DNA of 64,000 nt from Albibacterium sp035514885. Its GTDB lineage: Bacteria; Bacteroidota; Bacteroidia; Sphingobacteriales; Sphingobacteriaceae. The number at the start of each line of letters is the position of its first letter. Within the stretch, counting starts at the first letter, position 1. The stretch spans positions 124,001 through 188,000 of the forward strand of contig NZ_DATJCH010000010.1 of assembly GCF_035514885.1 (NCBI RefSeq), read 5' to 3'. Below are positions 44,646 to 53,101 of the stretch, piece after piece. A model generated the notes under the pieces. The model was not told where the DNA came from. It ran no database searches and was given only the letters and a program-made list of their open reading frames with translations. The position numbers and the translations under genes were made by a program.

Positions 44646-45596
44646 TTACCACGCACTTTCTTGATCTAGAAAATCAACATCTTCTTTGCTTAAGTCTAAG
44701 CTCGCCGCTTTTAATAATTCAAATAGTTGATCCTTATTAGTAGCACTTGCTATGGGGGCAGTAATTCCAGGTTTATGCAATAGCCATGCAATGGCAATTC
44801 TGGCCTGTGTGGCATTGTATTTTAAGGCAAGGGTATCCAGTGCACTTAAGATATTAAAGCCACGTTCTCCTAAGTATTTCTTTACTCCCGGACCGCGTTT
44901 ACTTAAGTTCAGATCATTTTCACTGCGGTATTTGCCACTTAAAAATCCGCTTGCTAAGGCATAATAGTTAAGAACACCTAAATCATATTTTTCTACAAGA
45001 GAAGCATACTCGGTTTCGAACTTTTCGCGGTCGTATAAATTATAAAGGGGTTGTATCGATACGTAAGAAGCCCAATTATTTTCTTCACTTACCTTTAATG
45101 AATTTTCAATACGTTCTGCACTGAGGTTGGAAGCTCCAACAAATCTCACTTTGCCTTCTTTAACCAATTGATTAAAGGCCTCCATTGTTTCTTCTACCGG
45201 AGTTACTAAGTCGTCGTAATGAGATTGGTATAGGTCAATATAGTCTGTTTGGAGACGCCTAAGAGATTTCTCGACAGCTTCTCTCATGTATTTCGCACTT
45301 AGGTCTTTTTTACCTTGACCCATATCGCCACCAAATTTAGTAGCCAGAATAATGCGATCACGCTTATTTCCTTGCTTTAGCCAGTTGCCAATTATGATTT
45401 CCGATTCACCACCTTCGTTTCCGGGAACCCATGTGGAATACGTATCAGCCGTATCAACCAGGTTAAAACCATTGTCTACAAATTCGTCCAAAATGTAAAA
45501 GGACTCCTTTTCATTGAGAGTCCATCCGAAAACATTTGCCCCGAAAGCAATGGGTGCAACAGATAAAGTAGATTTTCCTATCGTTCTATTTTTCAT
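44646..45596 (-). CDS. Aldo/keto reductase
   Basis: The 316-residue AKR TIM barrel has Asp-Thr-Ala-Asp-Thr-Tyr-Ser-Thr-Trp (catalytic Asp and Tyr), Lys-Phe-Gly-Gly (catalytic Lys), Gln-Ser-His-Tyr-Asp-Asp (His) and a C-terminal NADP-binding region. It resembles the YdhF/YajO-like group of general oxidoreductases. It is preceded by a consensus promoter and ends 9 bases from the convergent mqnA stop. Confidence 0.92.
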   Translation of the reverse strand: MKNRTIGKSTLSVAPIAFGANVFGWTLNEKESFYILDEFVDNGFNLVDTADTYSTWVPGNEGGESEIIIGNWLKQGNKRDRIILATKFGGDMGQGKKDLSAKYMREAVEKSLRRLQTDYIDLYQSHYDDLVTPVEETMEAFNQLVKEGKVRFVGASNLSAERIENSLKVSEENNWASYVSIQPLYNLYDREKFETEYASLVEKYDLGVLNYYALASGFLSGKYRSENDLNLSKRGPGVKKYLGERGFNILSALDTLALKYNATQARIAIAWLLHKPGITAPIASATNKDQLFELLKAASLDLSKEDVDFLDQESAW

Positions 45597-45618
45597 TATC
45601 GTATTATTTAAATGGAAT

Positions 45619-45648
45619 CAAAAATATGTTCCCTATAAAATTAAGCAA
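45619..45648 (-). promoter_or_regulatory. Consensus promoter for the aldo/keto reductase gene
   Basis: On the minus strand TTG (45646-45648), 19 bases, then TATTTTTG (45619-45626) matches the Bacteroidota consensus. It lies 23 bases before the ATG. Confidence 0.65.
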
Positions 45649-45693
45649 TAATGATGCGGTAGACGAAATTAAGATTAAAAAATGATATGACTC

Positions 45694-46923
45694 TTACTTT
45701 TGAAGAGCCATACCTTTTTTGAAGAAGTGTATGTTAGATATCTTAGCTTCTTTTTTAGCAGAGCTTACTTTCACTTTAGCGGTTCTGCTCTGCATGATGA
45801 TAACCCATGCTACAACAGCACCGGTTAACGCCATTAATGAACCAACTAACGATGGAGAAGTATAATTATATCCAGCTGCTAATGGCAATCCACCTAAGAA
45901 AGCACCTAAAGCATTTCCGATGTTAAAACTTGCCTGACTGGTTGCTGCTGCAAGCATTTCAGATCCTTTGGCTGTATTAATCATGAGCATTTGTATAGAA
46001 GGAGCTAAAGAGAATGCTACTGCGCCTGTTATAAAGGTCATAATAAGAGAAAGGATGGGGTTGAAAGAGACAAAATATACAATTACCAAAGTAACAGCCA
46101 TGGTAGAAAGTAATATTAAGGATGCCTTAGCTGGTGAAACGATATCAGCCAATCTGCCGCCTATAAAGTTACCAAGTAACATTCCTAAGCCTGCTAGCAT
46201 TAATACATAGGTAATGGAGTTTGCTGAAAAACCAGATACTTCGGTCATTAATGGAGCAATATAGCTATACCATGCAAATAAACCTCCAGTACCAATGGCA
46301 ATCATAAGAATCATTAACCAAGACTTTGAGCTTTTGAAGAAGTTCAACTGAGTTTTAAGGCTGCTTTCCTTGCTTGCAGGAAGATTTGGCATCCAGTATT
46401 TTAAGCTTGCAATGGTGATAAGGCCTACCAAAACAATGACAGCGAATGAAAGACGCCATGAATAATGATGACCAATATAAGTTCCCAATGGAACACCGCC
46501 AATATTTGCGATCGTTAAACCAGCAAACATAATGGCAATCGATTGTGCTTCTTTTCCTTTAGGAGCTAAGCGGCTTGCTACTACTGAACCTACACCAAAG
46601 AAAGCTCCATGAGGTAGTCCGGCTAGTAAACGGCTGATAAATAGACTCGTATAGCCAGAAGCAAATGCAGATAATCCATTGAAAATGGTAAACATAACCA
46701 TCAGGAAAATCAAGATATTCTTTGGTGGATATTTCCCGGCAATAAGCACCAATAAGGGAGCACCAATCACTACTCCTAATGCATAAGCAGAAATTAAGTG
46801 CCCTGCTTGTGGAATGCTAATAGCTAAGTCCTTTGCAATATCGGGCAACAAACCCATCATCACAAACTCAGTAATACCAATTCCTAAACCACCGAGCAAT
46901 AAAGCGTATAATCCTTTTTTCAT
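45694..46923 (-). CDS. MFS transporter (AraJ/drug-proton antiporter type)
   Basis: The 409-residue protein has twelve predicted TM helices. Its N-terminal Glu-Phe-Val-Met-Met-Gly-Leu-Leu-Pro-Asp-Ile-Ala and Gly-His-Leu-Ile-Ser-Ala-Tyr-Ala-Leu-Gly-Val-Val-Ile-Gly-Ala-Pro are typical of the AraJ/YdhP-type DHA1 exporters. The loop 2-3 is Gly-Lys-Tyr-Pro-Pro-Lys. It probably exports sugars or drugs. Its promoter carries a perfect inverted repeat, but no regulator gene is adjacent. Confidence 0.9.
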   Translation of the reverse strand: MKKGLYALLLGGLGIGITEFVMMGLLPDIAKDLAISIPQAGHLISAYALGVVIGAPLLVLIAGKYPPKNILIFLMVMFTIFNGLSAFASGYTSLFISRLLAGLPHGAFFGVGSVVASRLAPKGKEAQSIAIMFAGLTIANIGGVPLGTYIGHHYSWRLSFAVIVLVGLITIASLKYWMPNLPASKESSLKTQLNFFKSSKSWLMILMIAIGTGGLFAWYSYIAPLMTEVSGFSANSITYVLMLAGLGMLLGNFIGGRLADIVSPAKASLILLSTMAVTLVIVYFVSFNPILSLIMTFITGAVAFSLAPSIQMLMINTAKGSEMLAAATSQASFNIGNALGAFLGGLPLAAGYNYTSPSLVGSLMALTGAVVAWVIIMQSRTAKVKVSSAKKEAKISNIHFFKKGMALQK

Positions 46924-46934
46924 AATAAATTACT

Positions 46935-46953
46935 TAGTGTAACTAATACACTA
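46935..46953. promoter_or_regulatory. Perfect inverted repeat, candidate repressor operator for the MFS gene
   Basis: TAGTGTA-ACTAA-TACACTA, 7-bp arms with a 5-base centre, lies between the -7 element and the MFS ATG (12 bases upstream). This position would let a bound HxlR/MarR/TetR-type protein block initiation. The protein is not encoded nearby. Confidence 0.6.
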
Positions 46954-46955
46954 TG

Positions 46956-46985
46956 CAAAAGTAAGAAAAAGATATTTGTAATCAA
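46956..46985 (-). promoter_or_regulatory. Consensus promoter for the MFS transporter gene
   Basis: On the minus strand TTG (46983-46985), 19 bases, then TACTTTTG (46956-46963). The start point would fall inside or beside the inverted repeat at 46935-46953. Confidence 0.7.
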
Positions 46986-47015
46986 TACAATTAGATGTAA
47001 AGAAATAATTAATTT

Positions 47016-48110
47016 TTATTGGTAAGATTTGTTACGCAATAAATGGTCGGCTATAACCAAGGCTGCCATCGCCTCTACAATGATTACCGCACGCGGAACT
47101 ACACAAGGATCATGTCTTCCTTTTCCGGTAATTTCTACGTCGTTTCCTTCCTGATCAATTGTGTTTTGAGCACGCATAATGGTGGCTACAGGTTTAAAAG
47201 CTACGTTGAAGTTTATATCCATTCCGTTAGAAATGCCTCCTTGAATACCACCTGAAAAATTTGTTAGGGTTTTTAAAGCCTTATTTGAATGGTCCGGATT
47301 GATAAACAAATCATTATGTTCAGAACCACGCATGCTTGACCCCTCAAAGCCAGATCCGTACTCAAAACCATGAACTGCGTTAATGCTTAACATGGCTTTT
47401 CCCAAATCGGCATGAAGCTTATCAAATACTGGTTCACCTAAACCTACCGGAACGTTTTGGATAACAGTGGCAACCTTACCTCCAACTGTATCGCCTTCTT
47501 TTTTAATCATCCCGATAAAGTCTTCCATTTCTTTAGCGGTTGCCGGATCGGCACAGCGCACGATATTTTTCTCACGTATATCCAGCAATTCTTTGATATC
47601 ATTGCTGCCTAAGTTAGGCGCCTGTATATTTCCTACAGCAGAAACATGCGAGAAGATCTCAATGCTATATTGTTTTAAGAATAGTTTGGCTATAGCCCCT
47701 GCTGCAACTCTTGCTGCAGTTTCTCTTGCTGAAGAGCGCCCGCCACCACGATAATCACGGATGCCATATTTAACCTGATAGGTATAATCTGCATGAGAAG
47801 GTCGGTATTTATCTTGGATATGAGAATAATCTTTTGAACGCTGATCTTCGTTTGGTATCAAAAGCATAATAGGTGTTCCGGTGGTTTTGCCTTCAAATAT
47901 TCCTGAAAGAATAGAACAGGTGTCGCTTTCTTTTCTTTGAGTAGTAATTTTCGACTGACCGGGCTTACGTTTATCAAGCTCTTGTTGGATAAACTCCAGA
48001 TCAACCTCCACATTTGGAGGGCAACCATCTATAATTACGCCAATTGCTTTGCCGTGTGATTCACCAAAGGTGGTAATCTTAAAAGCCTTACCAAAAGAAT
48101 TTCCTGCCAT
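47016..48110 (-). CDS. aroC: Chorismate synthase
   Basis: The 364-residue protein carries all three chorismate synthase signatures: Gly-Glu-Ser-His-Gly-Lys-Ala-Ile-Gly, Gly-Gly-Gly-Arg-Ser-Ser-Ala-Arg-Glu-Thr, and Arg-His-Asp-Pro-Cys-Val-Val-Pro-Arg near the C-terminus. It makes chorismate from EPSP using reduced FMN. It is the last gene of the pheA-DAHPS/CM-aroA-aroC operon (22-base gap after aroA). Chorismate also feeds MqnA, encoded 2.4 kb away. Confidence 0.97.
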   Translation of the reverse strand: MAGNSFGKAFKITTFGESHGKAIGVIIDGCPPNVEVDLEFIQQELDKRKPGQSKITTQRKESDTCSILSGIFEGKTTGTPIMLLIPNEDQRSKDYSHIQDKYRPSHADYTYQVKYGIRDYRGGGRSSARETAARVAAGAIAKLFLKQYSIEIFSHVSAVGNIQAPNLGSNDIKELLDIREKNIVRCADPATAKEMEDFIGMIKKEGDTVGGKVATVIQNVPVGLGEPVFDKLHADLGKAMLSINAVHGFEYGSGFEGSSMRGSEHNDLFINPDHSNKALKTLTNFSGGIQGGISNGMDINFNVAFKPVATIMRAQNTIDQEGNDVEITGKGRHDPCVVPRAVIIVEAMAALVIADHLLRNKSYQ

Positions 48111-48132
48111 TTTCTTATTTGATTATTCTCGA

Positions 48133-49383
48133 TTAATTGATTTTAAAACCCACTTGTTCCAGGTGTTTCCAGAATAAAGGGTATGATTTTTCTACTACTT
48201 CCGGTTCTTCAATGATTAATTCTTTAAAAATCAAGGCAAGAGGAGCAAAGGCCATGGCCATGCGGTGGTCTTCATAGGTTTTTATAGTAATGGTATCCGG
48301 ATTAGATCTTTTGCTGCAATCTAATCGATACGTCTCTTTCTCTGCTTCATAAAGCCTTACACCAAATTTAGCCAATTCATTCTGTAAAGCGAGTATGCGA
48401 TCGGTCTCTTTTATTTTTAGGGTTTCCAATCCGGTAAACGAAACTTCATAACCCAGAGCAGCACAGCAAACTATGACAGTTTGGGCTAAATCCGGACAAG
48501 AGATCAGATTATAGCTATCTTTAACTTTTCTCCCCTTTATTTTGGTAAGCTTTAATCCCTCAGCTGTAAATACAGAAAGAACTCCAAAATCCAGCATGAT
48601 GTCCTTTATCTCCTGATCTCCCTGTAAGCTTGAAGGTTTTAAACCAGGCAACAGAATGTCTGCTTCTTCAGCCAAAGCAACCATCGAGTACCAATAGGAA
48701 GCAGCACTCCAATCCGGTTCTATAAAGAGTGTAGACGGACTCGGTGTTTGTGGAGCAATATGAATTTGATTTCCTTGCCAGCTATGCTCAATCCCTGTTT
48801 CCTTCAACATATCTAATGTCATTTCAACATAGGGACGCGAAGTTAGATCTCCTTCAATAGTTAGCTTTAGTCCTTGAGGGAGTGAGCTGGATATTAAAAG
48901 TAAGGCTGATAAATACTGGCTGCTGATATTTCCCTTTACAGAAACCTCTGCAGATTCTTGTTCGAATGGGCCGGTTATTTTCAATGGCGGAAAGCCTTCA
49001 TTCTCCAGGAATTCAATATTTGCACCCAGAGATTTCATCGCATCTGAAAGGATACCGATAGGCCTTTGTTTCATTCGTTCACTTCCTGTAAGTATGAACG
49101 TTCCTGCATTTAAAGGAAGAAAAGCACTTAGAAAACGCATCGCTGTACCTGCCGGGCCAATATCAACGGTGACTTCAGCATCACCTGCATTCTTAGCTTG
49201 TAGCAGTGCGTTTTCTAAGGCAACTGTATCTGCTGCTTCTGATAGGTTTTTAATCTCAACTATCCCTTTGCTTAAAGCCTTAATAATCAAAGCACGGTTG
49301 CTTTCACTTTTAGATCCCGTAAGCTGGATTGTATCTTTAATAGCCTTCGAAGAAGCTGTTAAACGGATATTATTTGTTTCCAT
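48133..49383 (-). CDS. aroA: 3-phosphoshikimate 1-carboxyvinyltransferase (EPSP synthase)
   Basis: The 416-residue protein has Ser-Lys-Ser-Glu-Ser-Asn-Arg-Ala near the N-terminus, Gly-Thr-Ala-Met-Arg-Phe-Leu-Ser-Ala, and Lys-Glu-Thr-Asp-Arg plus Asp-His-Arg-Met-Ala-Met-Ala in the second half. It catalyses PEP transfer to shikimate 3-phosphate. The ATG directly abuts the stop of the DAHPS/CM gene. Gly-Thr-Ala-Met-Arg and the Lys-Ser-Glu-Ser-Asn form deviate slightly from the E. coli enzyme but keep the Lys, Arg and Asp residues. Confidence 0.96.
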   Translation of the reverse strand: METNNIRLTASSKAIKDTIQLTGSKSESNRALIIKALSKGIVEIKNLSEAADTVALENALLQAKNAGDAEVTVDIGPAGTAMRFLSAFLPLNAGTFILTGSERMKQRPIGILSDAMKSLGANIEFLENEGFPPLKITGPFEQESAEVSVKGNISSQYLSALLLISSSLPQGLKLTIEGDLTSRPYVEMTLDMLKETGIEHSWQGNQIHIAPQTPSPSTLFIEPDWSAASYWYSMVALAEEADILLPGLKPSSLQGDQEIKDIMLDFGVLSVFTAEGLKLTKIKGRKVKDSYNLISCPDLAQTVIVCCAALGYEVSFTGLETLKIKETDRILALQNELAKFGVRLYEAEKETYRLDCSKRSNPDTITIKTYEDHRMAMAFAPLALIFKELIIEEPEVVEKSYPLFWKHLEQVGFKIN

Positions 49384-50490
49384 TTACGCCTCTACAGATG
49401 GTTTTTTATTCATAATCTCGTTTTGTTTACGAATTGATTCATTATGAACTAATTCTAAAAACTTAACAGTAAAGTCCTTATCCAAGCTTAAGGCACTTGC
49501 CATTCCAGTTCTTTTTTCAACGATCTCGTCCCAACGACTCACTTGTAAAATAGTAACGTTATTATCGCGTTTAAACTCACCGATTTTTTCAACGATTTTC
49601 ATGCGTTCTCCAATCTTCTGGATAATTGCTGTATCTAATTTGTCTATTTCTGAACGAAGGGTAGCTAATTGATCATCAAAAACAGGGTTGTCAGAATCTG
49701 CTTTACGGAGCGTTAATCTTTCAACTAATTCAGCAAGAGCTGCAGGAGTTAATTGCTGTTTAGCATCTGTCCAGGCAACCGAAGGATCAATATGAGATTC
49801 AATCATTAAACCTTGCATATCTAGATCCAACGCTTTTTGCGAGATGTAAGGAATTAGTTCGCGGTTACCGCAAATATGACTTGGATCGTTAACGATTGGC
49901 AAATCAGGAGCAATGGTTTTCAATTGGATAGCAAGATCCCACATTGGCTCATTACGGAAAGAAGTTTTTTCGTAAGAAGAGAAACCACGGTGAATAGCAC
50001 CTAATTTTGTTATTCCGGCATTATTAATACGCTCAAGAGCCCCAATCCATAAAGCAAGATCCGGATTGATTGGATTTTTAACCAAAACAGGGATATCTAC
50101 ACCTTTTAAAGCATCTGCTATTTCCTGAACAGTGAAAGGATTAGCTGTACTTCTTGCACCTACCCATAGGATATCAACACCACCTGCTAAAGCTTCTTCA
50201 ACGTGTTTCGCTGTAGCAACCTCAACTGCAGTAGGCAATCCGGTTTCTTCTTTTGCACGCTTTAACCACTCTAGTCCAATGCTGCCAATTCCTTCGAACT
50301 CACCCGGACGAGTACGTGGTTTCCAAATCCCGGCACGTAAAACAGATACTTTACCTGTTGCTGCCAATAAATGTGCAGTAGCCAACAGTTGTTCTTCTGT
50401 TTCTGCACTACAAGGTCCTGAGATAATTAAAGGTTCTTTACCTGTATTTAACCAAGAGCTTAGAGGTACGATGTTTAAATTAAGTTTCAT
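49384..50490 (-). CDS. Bifunctional DAHP synthase / chorismate mutase (AroQ type)
   Basis: The 368-residue fusion has an N-terminal DAHP synthase barrel (about 1-265): Ile-Ser-Gly-Pro-Cys-Ser-Ala-Glu, Ala-Gly-Ile-Trp-Lys-Pro-Arg-Thr, Asn-Asp-Pro-Ser-His-Ile-Cys-Gly. A C-terminal AroQ-type chorismate mutase (about 275-360) carries Leu-Arg-Ser-Glu-Ile-Asp-Lys-Leu-Asp and Ile-Gly-Glu-Arg-Met. It starts the shikimate pathway and also routes chorismate to prephenate, supplying the adjacent PheA. The fusion is typical of Bacteroidota. It lies 45 bases after pheA. Confidence 0.95.
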   Translation of the reverse strand: MKLNLNIVPLSSWLNTGKEPLIISGPCSAETEEQLLATAHLLAATGKVSVLRAGIWKPRTRPGEFEGIGSIGLEWLKRAKEETGLPTAVEVATAKHVEEALAGGVDILWVGARSTANPFTVQEIADALKGVDIPVLVKNPINPDLALWIGALERINNAGITKLGAIHRGFSSYEKTSFRNEPMWDLAIQLKTIAPDLPIVNDPSHICGNRELIPYISQKALDLDMQGLMIESHIDPSVAWTDAKQQLTPAALAELVERLTLRKADSDNPVFDDQLATLRSEIDKLDTAIIQKIGERMKIVEKIGEFKRDNNVTILQVSRWDEIVEKRTGMASALSLDKDFTVKFLELVHNESIRKQNEIMNKKPSVEA

Positions 50491-50535
50491 TTTTTTTATT
50501 GTTAAATTCTTGTTGATTATTCTTATTAGTCTGTT

Positions 50536-51363
50536 TTACACTTTTTCATTTTTCTGATATTCACCCATAATATTGAAATTTACGGTGTGCTTAAGAGTCT
50601 TCCGGATCGCAGCTTCATAGTCTGAAAGCTTCTTCCATTCGAAATCAACGTGGAAGATGTATTCATTTCTTTTTCCCAGTACAGGCATCGATTGAATCTT
50701 ACTCATATTGATTTGATGTTCAGCAAAATAATTCAGGACTTTCGCTAAAGATCCGATTGAATTATCTGTTTGGAAAGAAATGGATGCTTTATTTGCATTC
50801 GGATTTTCTTCTGGTTTGCCCGCAAGAATTAAAAAGCGCGTATAGTTCTTCTTGTTGGTCTCAATTCTGCGATCAAGAATTTCCAATCCGTATGTTTTAG
50901 CAGCCAATGTATTAGCTACTGCTGCTGTATCCATTAATTTATTTTCACTGATCTTCTTTGCGCAAGCAGCTGTATCCATGCCTTCGCTTACTTTAATATC
51001 CGGATGCTCTTCAAAAAAATCTGAACATTGACGCAAAGCGATGGGGTGTGATTCTACAAATTTTATTTGGTCCAATGTAACCCCAGGCAGAGCCATTAAA
51101 TGAAGCTGTATGCTTAAGTAAACCTCACCCACAATAGGGAAGCGGTATTCTTGCAATAAATTATAGTTAGGCAAAAGACTTCCGGCTATGGAATTTTCGA
51201 TCGCCATAACCACATAATCTGCTTTTTTTTGCTTTAACGCATCGCAGGTCGCTTTAAAAGAATCGCATTCTATGGTTTCAATATTTTCTCCAAAATATTT
51301 AAAAGCGGCTTCTTCATGAAAGGAGGCTTTCGTTCCTTGTATAGCTATGCGTTTTTTATCCAT
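50536..51363 (-). CDS. pheA: Prephenate dehydratase with ACT domain
   Basis: The 275-residue protein has a PDT domain (about 1-180) with the catalytic Lys-Asn-Tyr-Thr-Arg-Phe, then an ACT domain (about 190-270) with Gly-Ser-Leu-Ala-Lys-Val-Leu-Asn-Tyr-Phe. The Glu-Ser-Arg-Pro Phe-binding motif of the E. coli protein is here Ile-Gln-Ser-Met-Pro. It converts prephenate to phenylpyruvate for phenylalanine synthesis. It is the first structural gene of the aromatic operon and is preceded by a leader ORF and terminator, pointing to attenuation. No chorismate mutase domain is fused here, because it sits on the next gene. Confidence 0.95.
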   Translation of the reverse strand: MDKKRIAIQGTKASFHEEAAFKYFGENIETIECDSFKATCDALKQKKADYVVMAIENSIAGSLLPNYNLLQEYRFPIVGEVYLSIQLHLMALPGVTLDQIKFVESHPIALRQCSDFFEEHPDIKVSEGMDTAACAKKISENKLMDTAAVANTLAAKTYGLEILDRRIETNKKNYTRFLILAGKPEENPNANKASISFQTDNSIGSLAKVLNYFAEHQINMSKIQSMPVLGKRNEYIFHVDFEWKKLSDYEAAIRKTLKHTVNFNIMGEYQKNEKV

Positions 51364-51375
51364 TGTTTTTTTGTC

Positions 51376-51405
51376 AAAAAAAAAGCCCCGGGGTTTACCG
51401 AGACT
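51376..51405 (-). terminator. Attenuator terminator upstream of pheA
   Basis: On the minus strand AGTCTCGG (51398-51405) pairs with CCGGGGCT (51384-51391, some G-U pairs) around a 6-base loop, followed by a run of eight to nine T ending 12 bases before the pheA ATG. The 5' arm can instead pair with GCCGGGATT (51439-51447) at the end of the leader ORF, which would form an antiterminator. Confidence 0.85.
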
Positions 51406-51436
51406 TTTTATACATTTTATCTTTTATATATGCATA

Positions 51437-51502
51437 TCAATCCCGGCTGTTACTGCTAAAGTAAAAGAAACCAAAATACCAATATGCTGTTGTTTGCTTC
51501 AT
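51437..51502 (-). CDS. Aromatic-rich leader peptide of the pheA operon
   Basis: A 21-codon ORF runs from ATG 51502 to TGA 51437. Residues 7-15 read Tyr-Trp-Tyr-Phe-Gly-Phe-Phe-Tyr-Phe, so eight of nine are aromatic (four Phe, three Tyr, one Trp). It starts 8 bases after a consensus -7 element and ends 31 bases before the terminator hairpin. Stalling on these codons during aromatic amino acid shortage would leave the last codons free to pair with the terminator's 5' arm. The layout equals that of E. coli pheL, with no visible sequence relationship claimed. Confidence 0.85.
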   Translation of the reverse strand: MKQTTAYWYFGFFYFSSNSRD

Positions 51503-51510
51503 TGTATTGC

Positions 51511-51540
51511 CAAAAATACAAAAGAAATTCATTTTATCAA
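51511..51540 (-). promoter_or_regulatory. Consensus promoter for the leader-pheA operon
   Basis: On the minus strand TTG (51538-51540), 19 bases, then TATTTTTG (51511-51518). The leader ATG at 51502 lies 8 bases further, so transcription should begin almost at the leader start codon. Confidence 0.75.
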
Positions 51541-52022
51541 TAAAAAATGTAAAAAAAATTCAATCAACTCCTTATCAATTAATATTTAGAGCTCAATGAT
51601 TTATCGAAGGAGCCTTTAGCATTGAAATTTGAAGCTTATTTCGTGGAATGACGCTCATAAAATTCTATTTGTTTTAAAATACGCTCAAGTATTAGATAAA
51701 TCAACCCTTTTTGATTATATAATTTGCTTAATTAGTCCTGATTATAAATTTATTCCATATTATATATGTAATTATGCTTGTAATTTATTAATTATTAAGT
51801 TAAATATAGAATAAGTGTATCAATTATTGTTGTTTATTGTATTTTATTAATAGATATATAGTAAATGATGGTCAAAATATAGTTGTATATCAATATATTT
51901 AACATTATTTTCTGAATTTTATAAATAATATTAGTTTTTAATTGGAAATTTTTAATATTTTTACATTATTATTAAGAAATAGTATGAAATATATTAATGA
52001 TTAACCTTTAAAAATAGAAAAA
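51541..52022. other. AT-rich intergenic region upstream of the porin gene
   Basis: About 480 bases, extremely AT-rich, between the divergent pheA leader promoter and the porin gene. A 61-codon open frame near 51629 has no recognisable motif and biased AT composition and is not called. No clear TAnnTTTG with a paired -33 was found for the porin. Confidence 0.5.
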
Positions 52023-53066
52023 ATGAAAAAACAACTCCTCTTAATCCTTATTTCTTTACTTGTTGGCAGTGTTTATGCGCAAGATGATGAGAAACTACAA
52101 ATTTCCGGTTCTGTAGATACCTATTACAAATATGATTTCTCTAAGTATAAAACAGAAGATGGCTCTTCTAATATCCCAACCTACTTTGCAAATGAACAAA
52201 ACTCGATTTCATTGGGGATGATTAACCTGATCGCAAAAAAGAAAGTAGGAAAGGCTTCTTTTGTGGGCGACCTATCCTTTGGTCCCAGGGGACAAAATGC
52301 AAGTTTATTAAGCGGCTCTATTCCCAACAGTTCAGATGGCAATAGTTTTCATATTCAGAACCTATATGTGAATTATCAGTTTACCGATCAGTTTTCAATG
52401 ACTGCTGGTTATATGGGAACCTTTATAGGTTATGAGATTATCTCACCAACCGGTAATTTTAACTATTCAACCTCGTATCTCTTCTCTTCAGGACCTTTTC
52501 AAAATGCGGGTATCAAAGCTAATTATGCTTTCTCTGATAAAGTAGGCCTAATGGTAGGTTTGTTTAATGACTGGAATGTATATCAGGACTTTAACGGAGT
52601 TTCTGATTTCGGAGCCCAGCTTTCCTTGGCTCCGGTGGAGGGTTGGAGTGCTTATCTTAATTTCCTGACAGGGTATCCTTCCGGAACGATTTACGATCTA
52701 ACTACTTCCTATGAATTAGGCAGCGGATTAAAATTGGGTTTAAACGCAGCTGATTATAGCGCATCTAATGATGCCGGAGGTTATTCTGGCGGAGCACTAT
52801 ATGTTCAACAAGCATTTTCTGAAACTGTATCATTGGGGGTTAGGGGAGAATATTTTAAGCGGAAAGATATTATCGAAGATGCTGTTAATATTGAAGGAGC
52901 AAAGATATTAGCTTTTACCTTATCTGCTAATGTTCATGCCGGACCATTAACACTGATCCCGGAAGTACGGTTCGATAATAATTCGGATGCCGTCTTTTTC
53001 GATTCTTCAAATGCTGCTACAAAAGATGCATCTCAATTTTCAATAGCCGCGGTTTACGCCTTTTAA
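52023..53066 (+). CDS. OmpL-like beta-barrel porin (BBP2 family)
   Basis: The 347-residue protein has a signal peptide (Met-Lys-Lys-Gln-Leu-Leu ... Val-Tyr-Ala-Gln). Alternating aromatic beta-strands run to a C-terminal Tyr-Ala-Phe, as expected for outer-membrane barrels. Gly-Ser-Val-Asp-Thr-Tyr-Tyr-Lys-Tyr-Asp, the Asn-Glu-Gln-Asn-Ser segment and Gly-Tyr-Met-Gly-Thr-Phe-Ile-Gly-Tyr-Glu match the putative porin-2/OmpL-like family. The solute is unknown. The gene stands alone, followed 36 bases downstream by the phased inverted repeat. Confidence 0.82.
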   Translation: MKKQLLLILISLLVGSVYAQDDEKLQISGSVDTYYKYDFSKYKTEDGSSNIPTYFANEQNSISLGMINLIAKKKVGKASFVGDLSFGPRGQNASLLSGSIPNSSDGNSFHIQNLYVNYQFTDQFSMTAGYMGTFIGYEIISPTGNFNYSTSYLFSSGPFQNAGIKANYAFSDKVGLMVGLFNDWNVYQDFNGVSDFGAQLSLAPVEGWSAYLNFLTGYPSGTIYDLTTSYELGSGLKLGLNAADYSASNDAGGYSGGALYVQQAFSETVSLGVRGEYFKRKDIIEDAVNIEGAKILAFTLSANVHAGPLTLIPEVRFDNNSDAVFFDSSNAATKDASQFSIAAVYAF

Positions 53067-53101
53067 CCTTTGAAATAACTGCCTGAATCTTCATCCTAGA
53101 T

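Noticed and set aside
51629..51814. 61-codon plus-strand frame before the porin
   Set aside because: AT-driven composition, no motif and no promoter or conservation clue.
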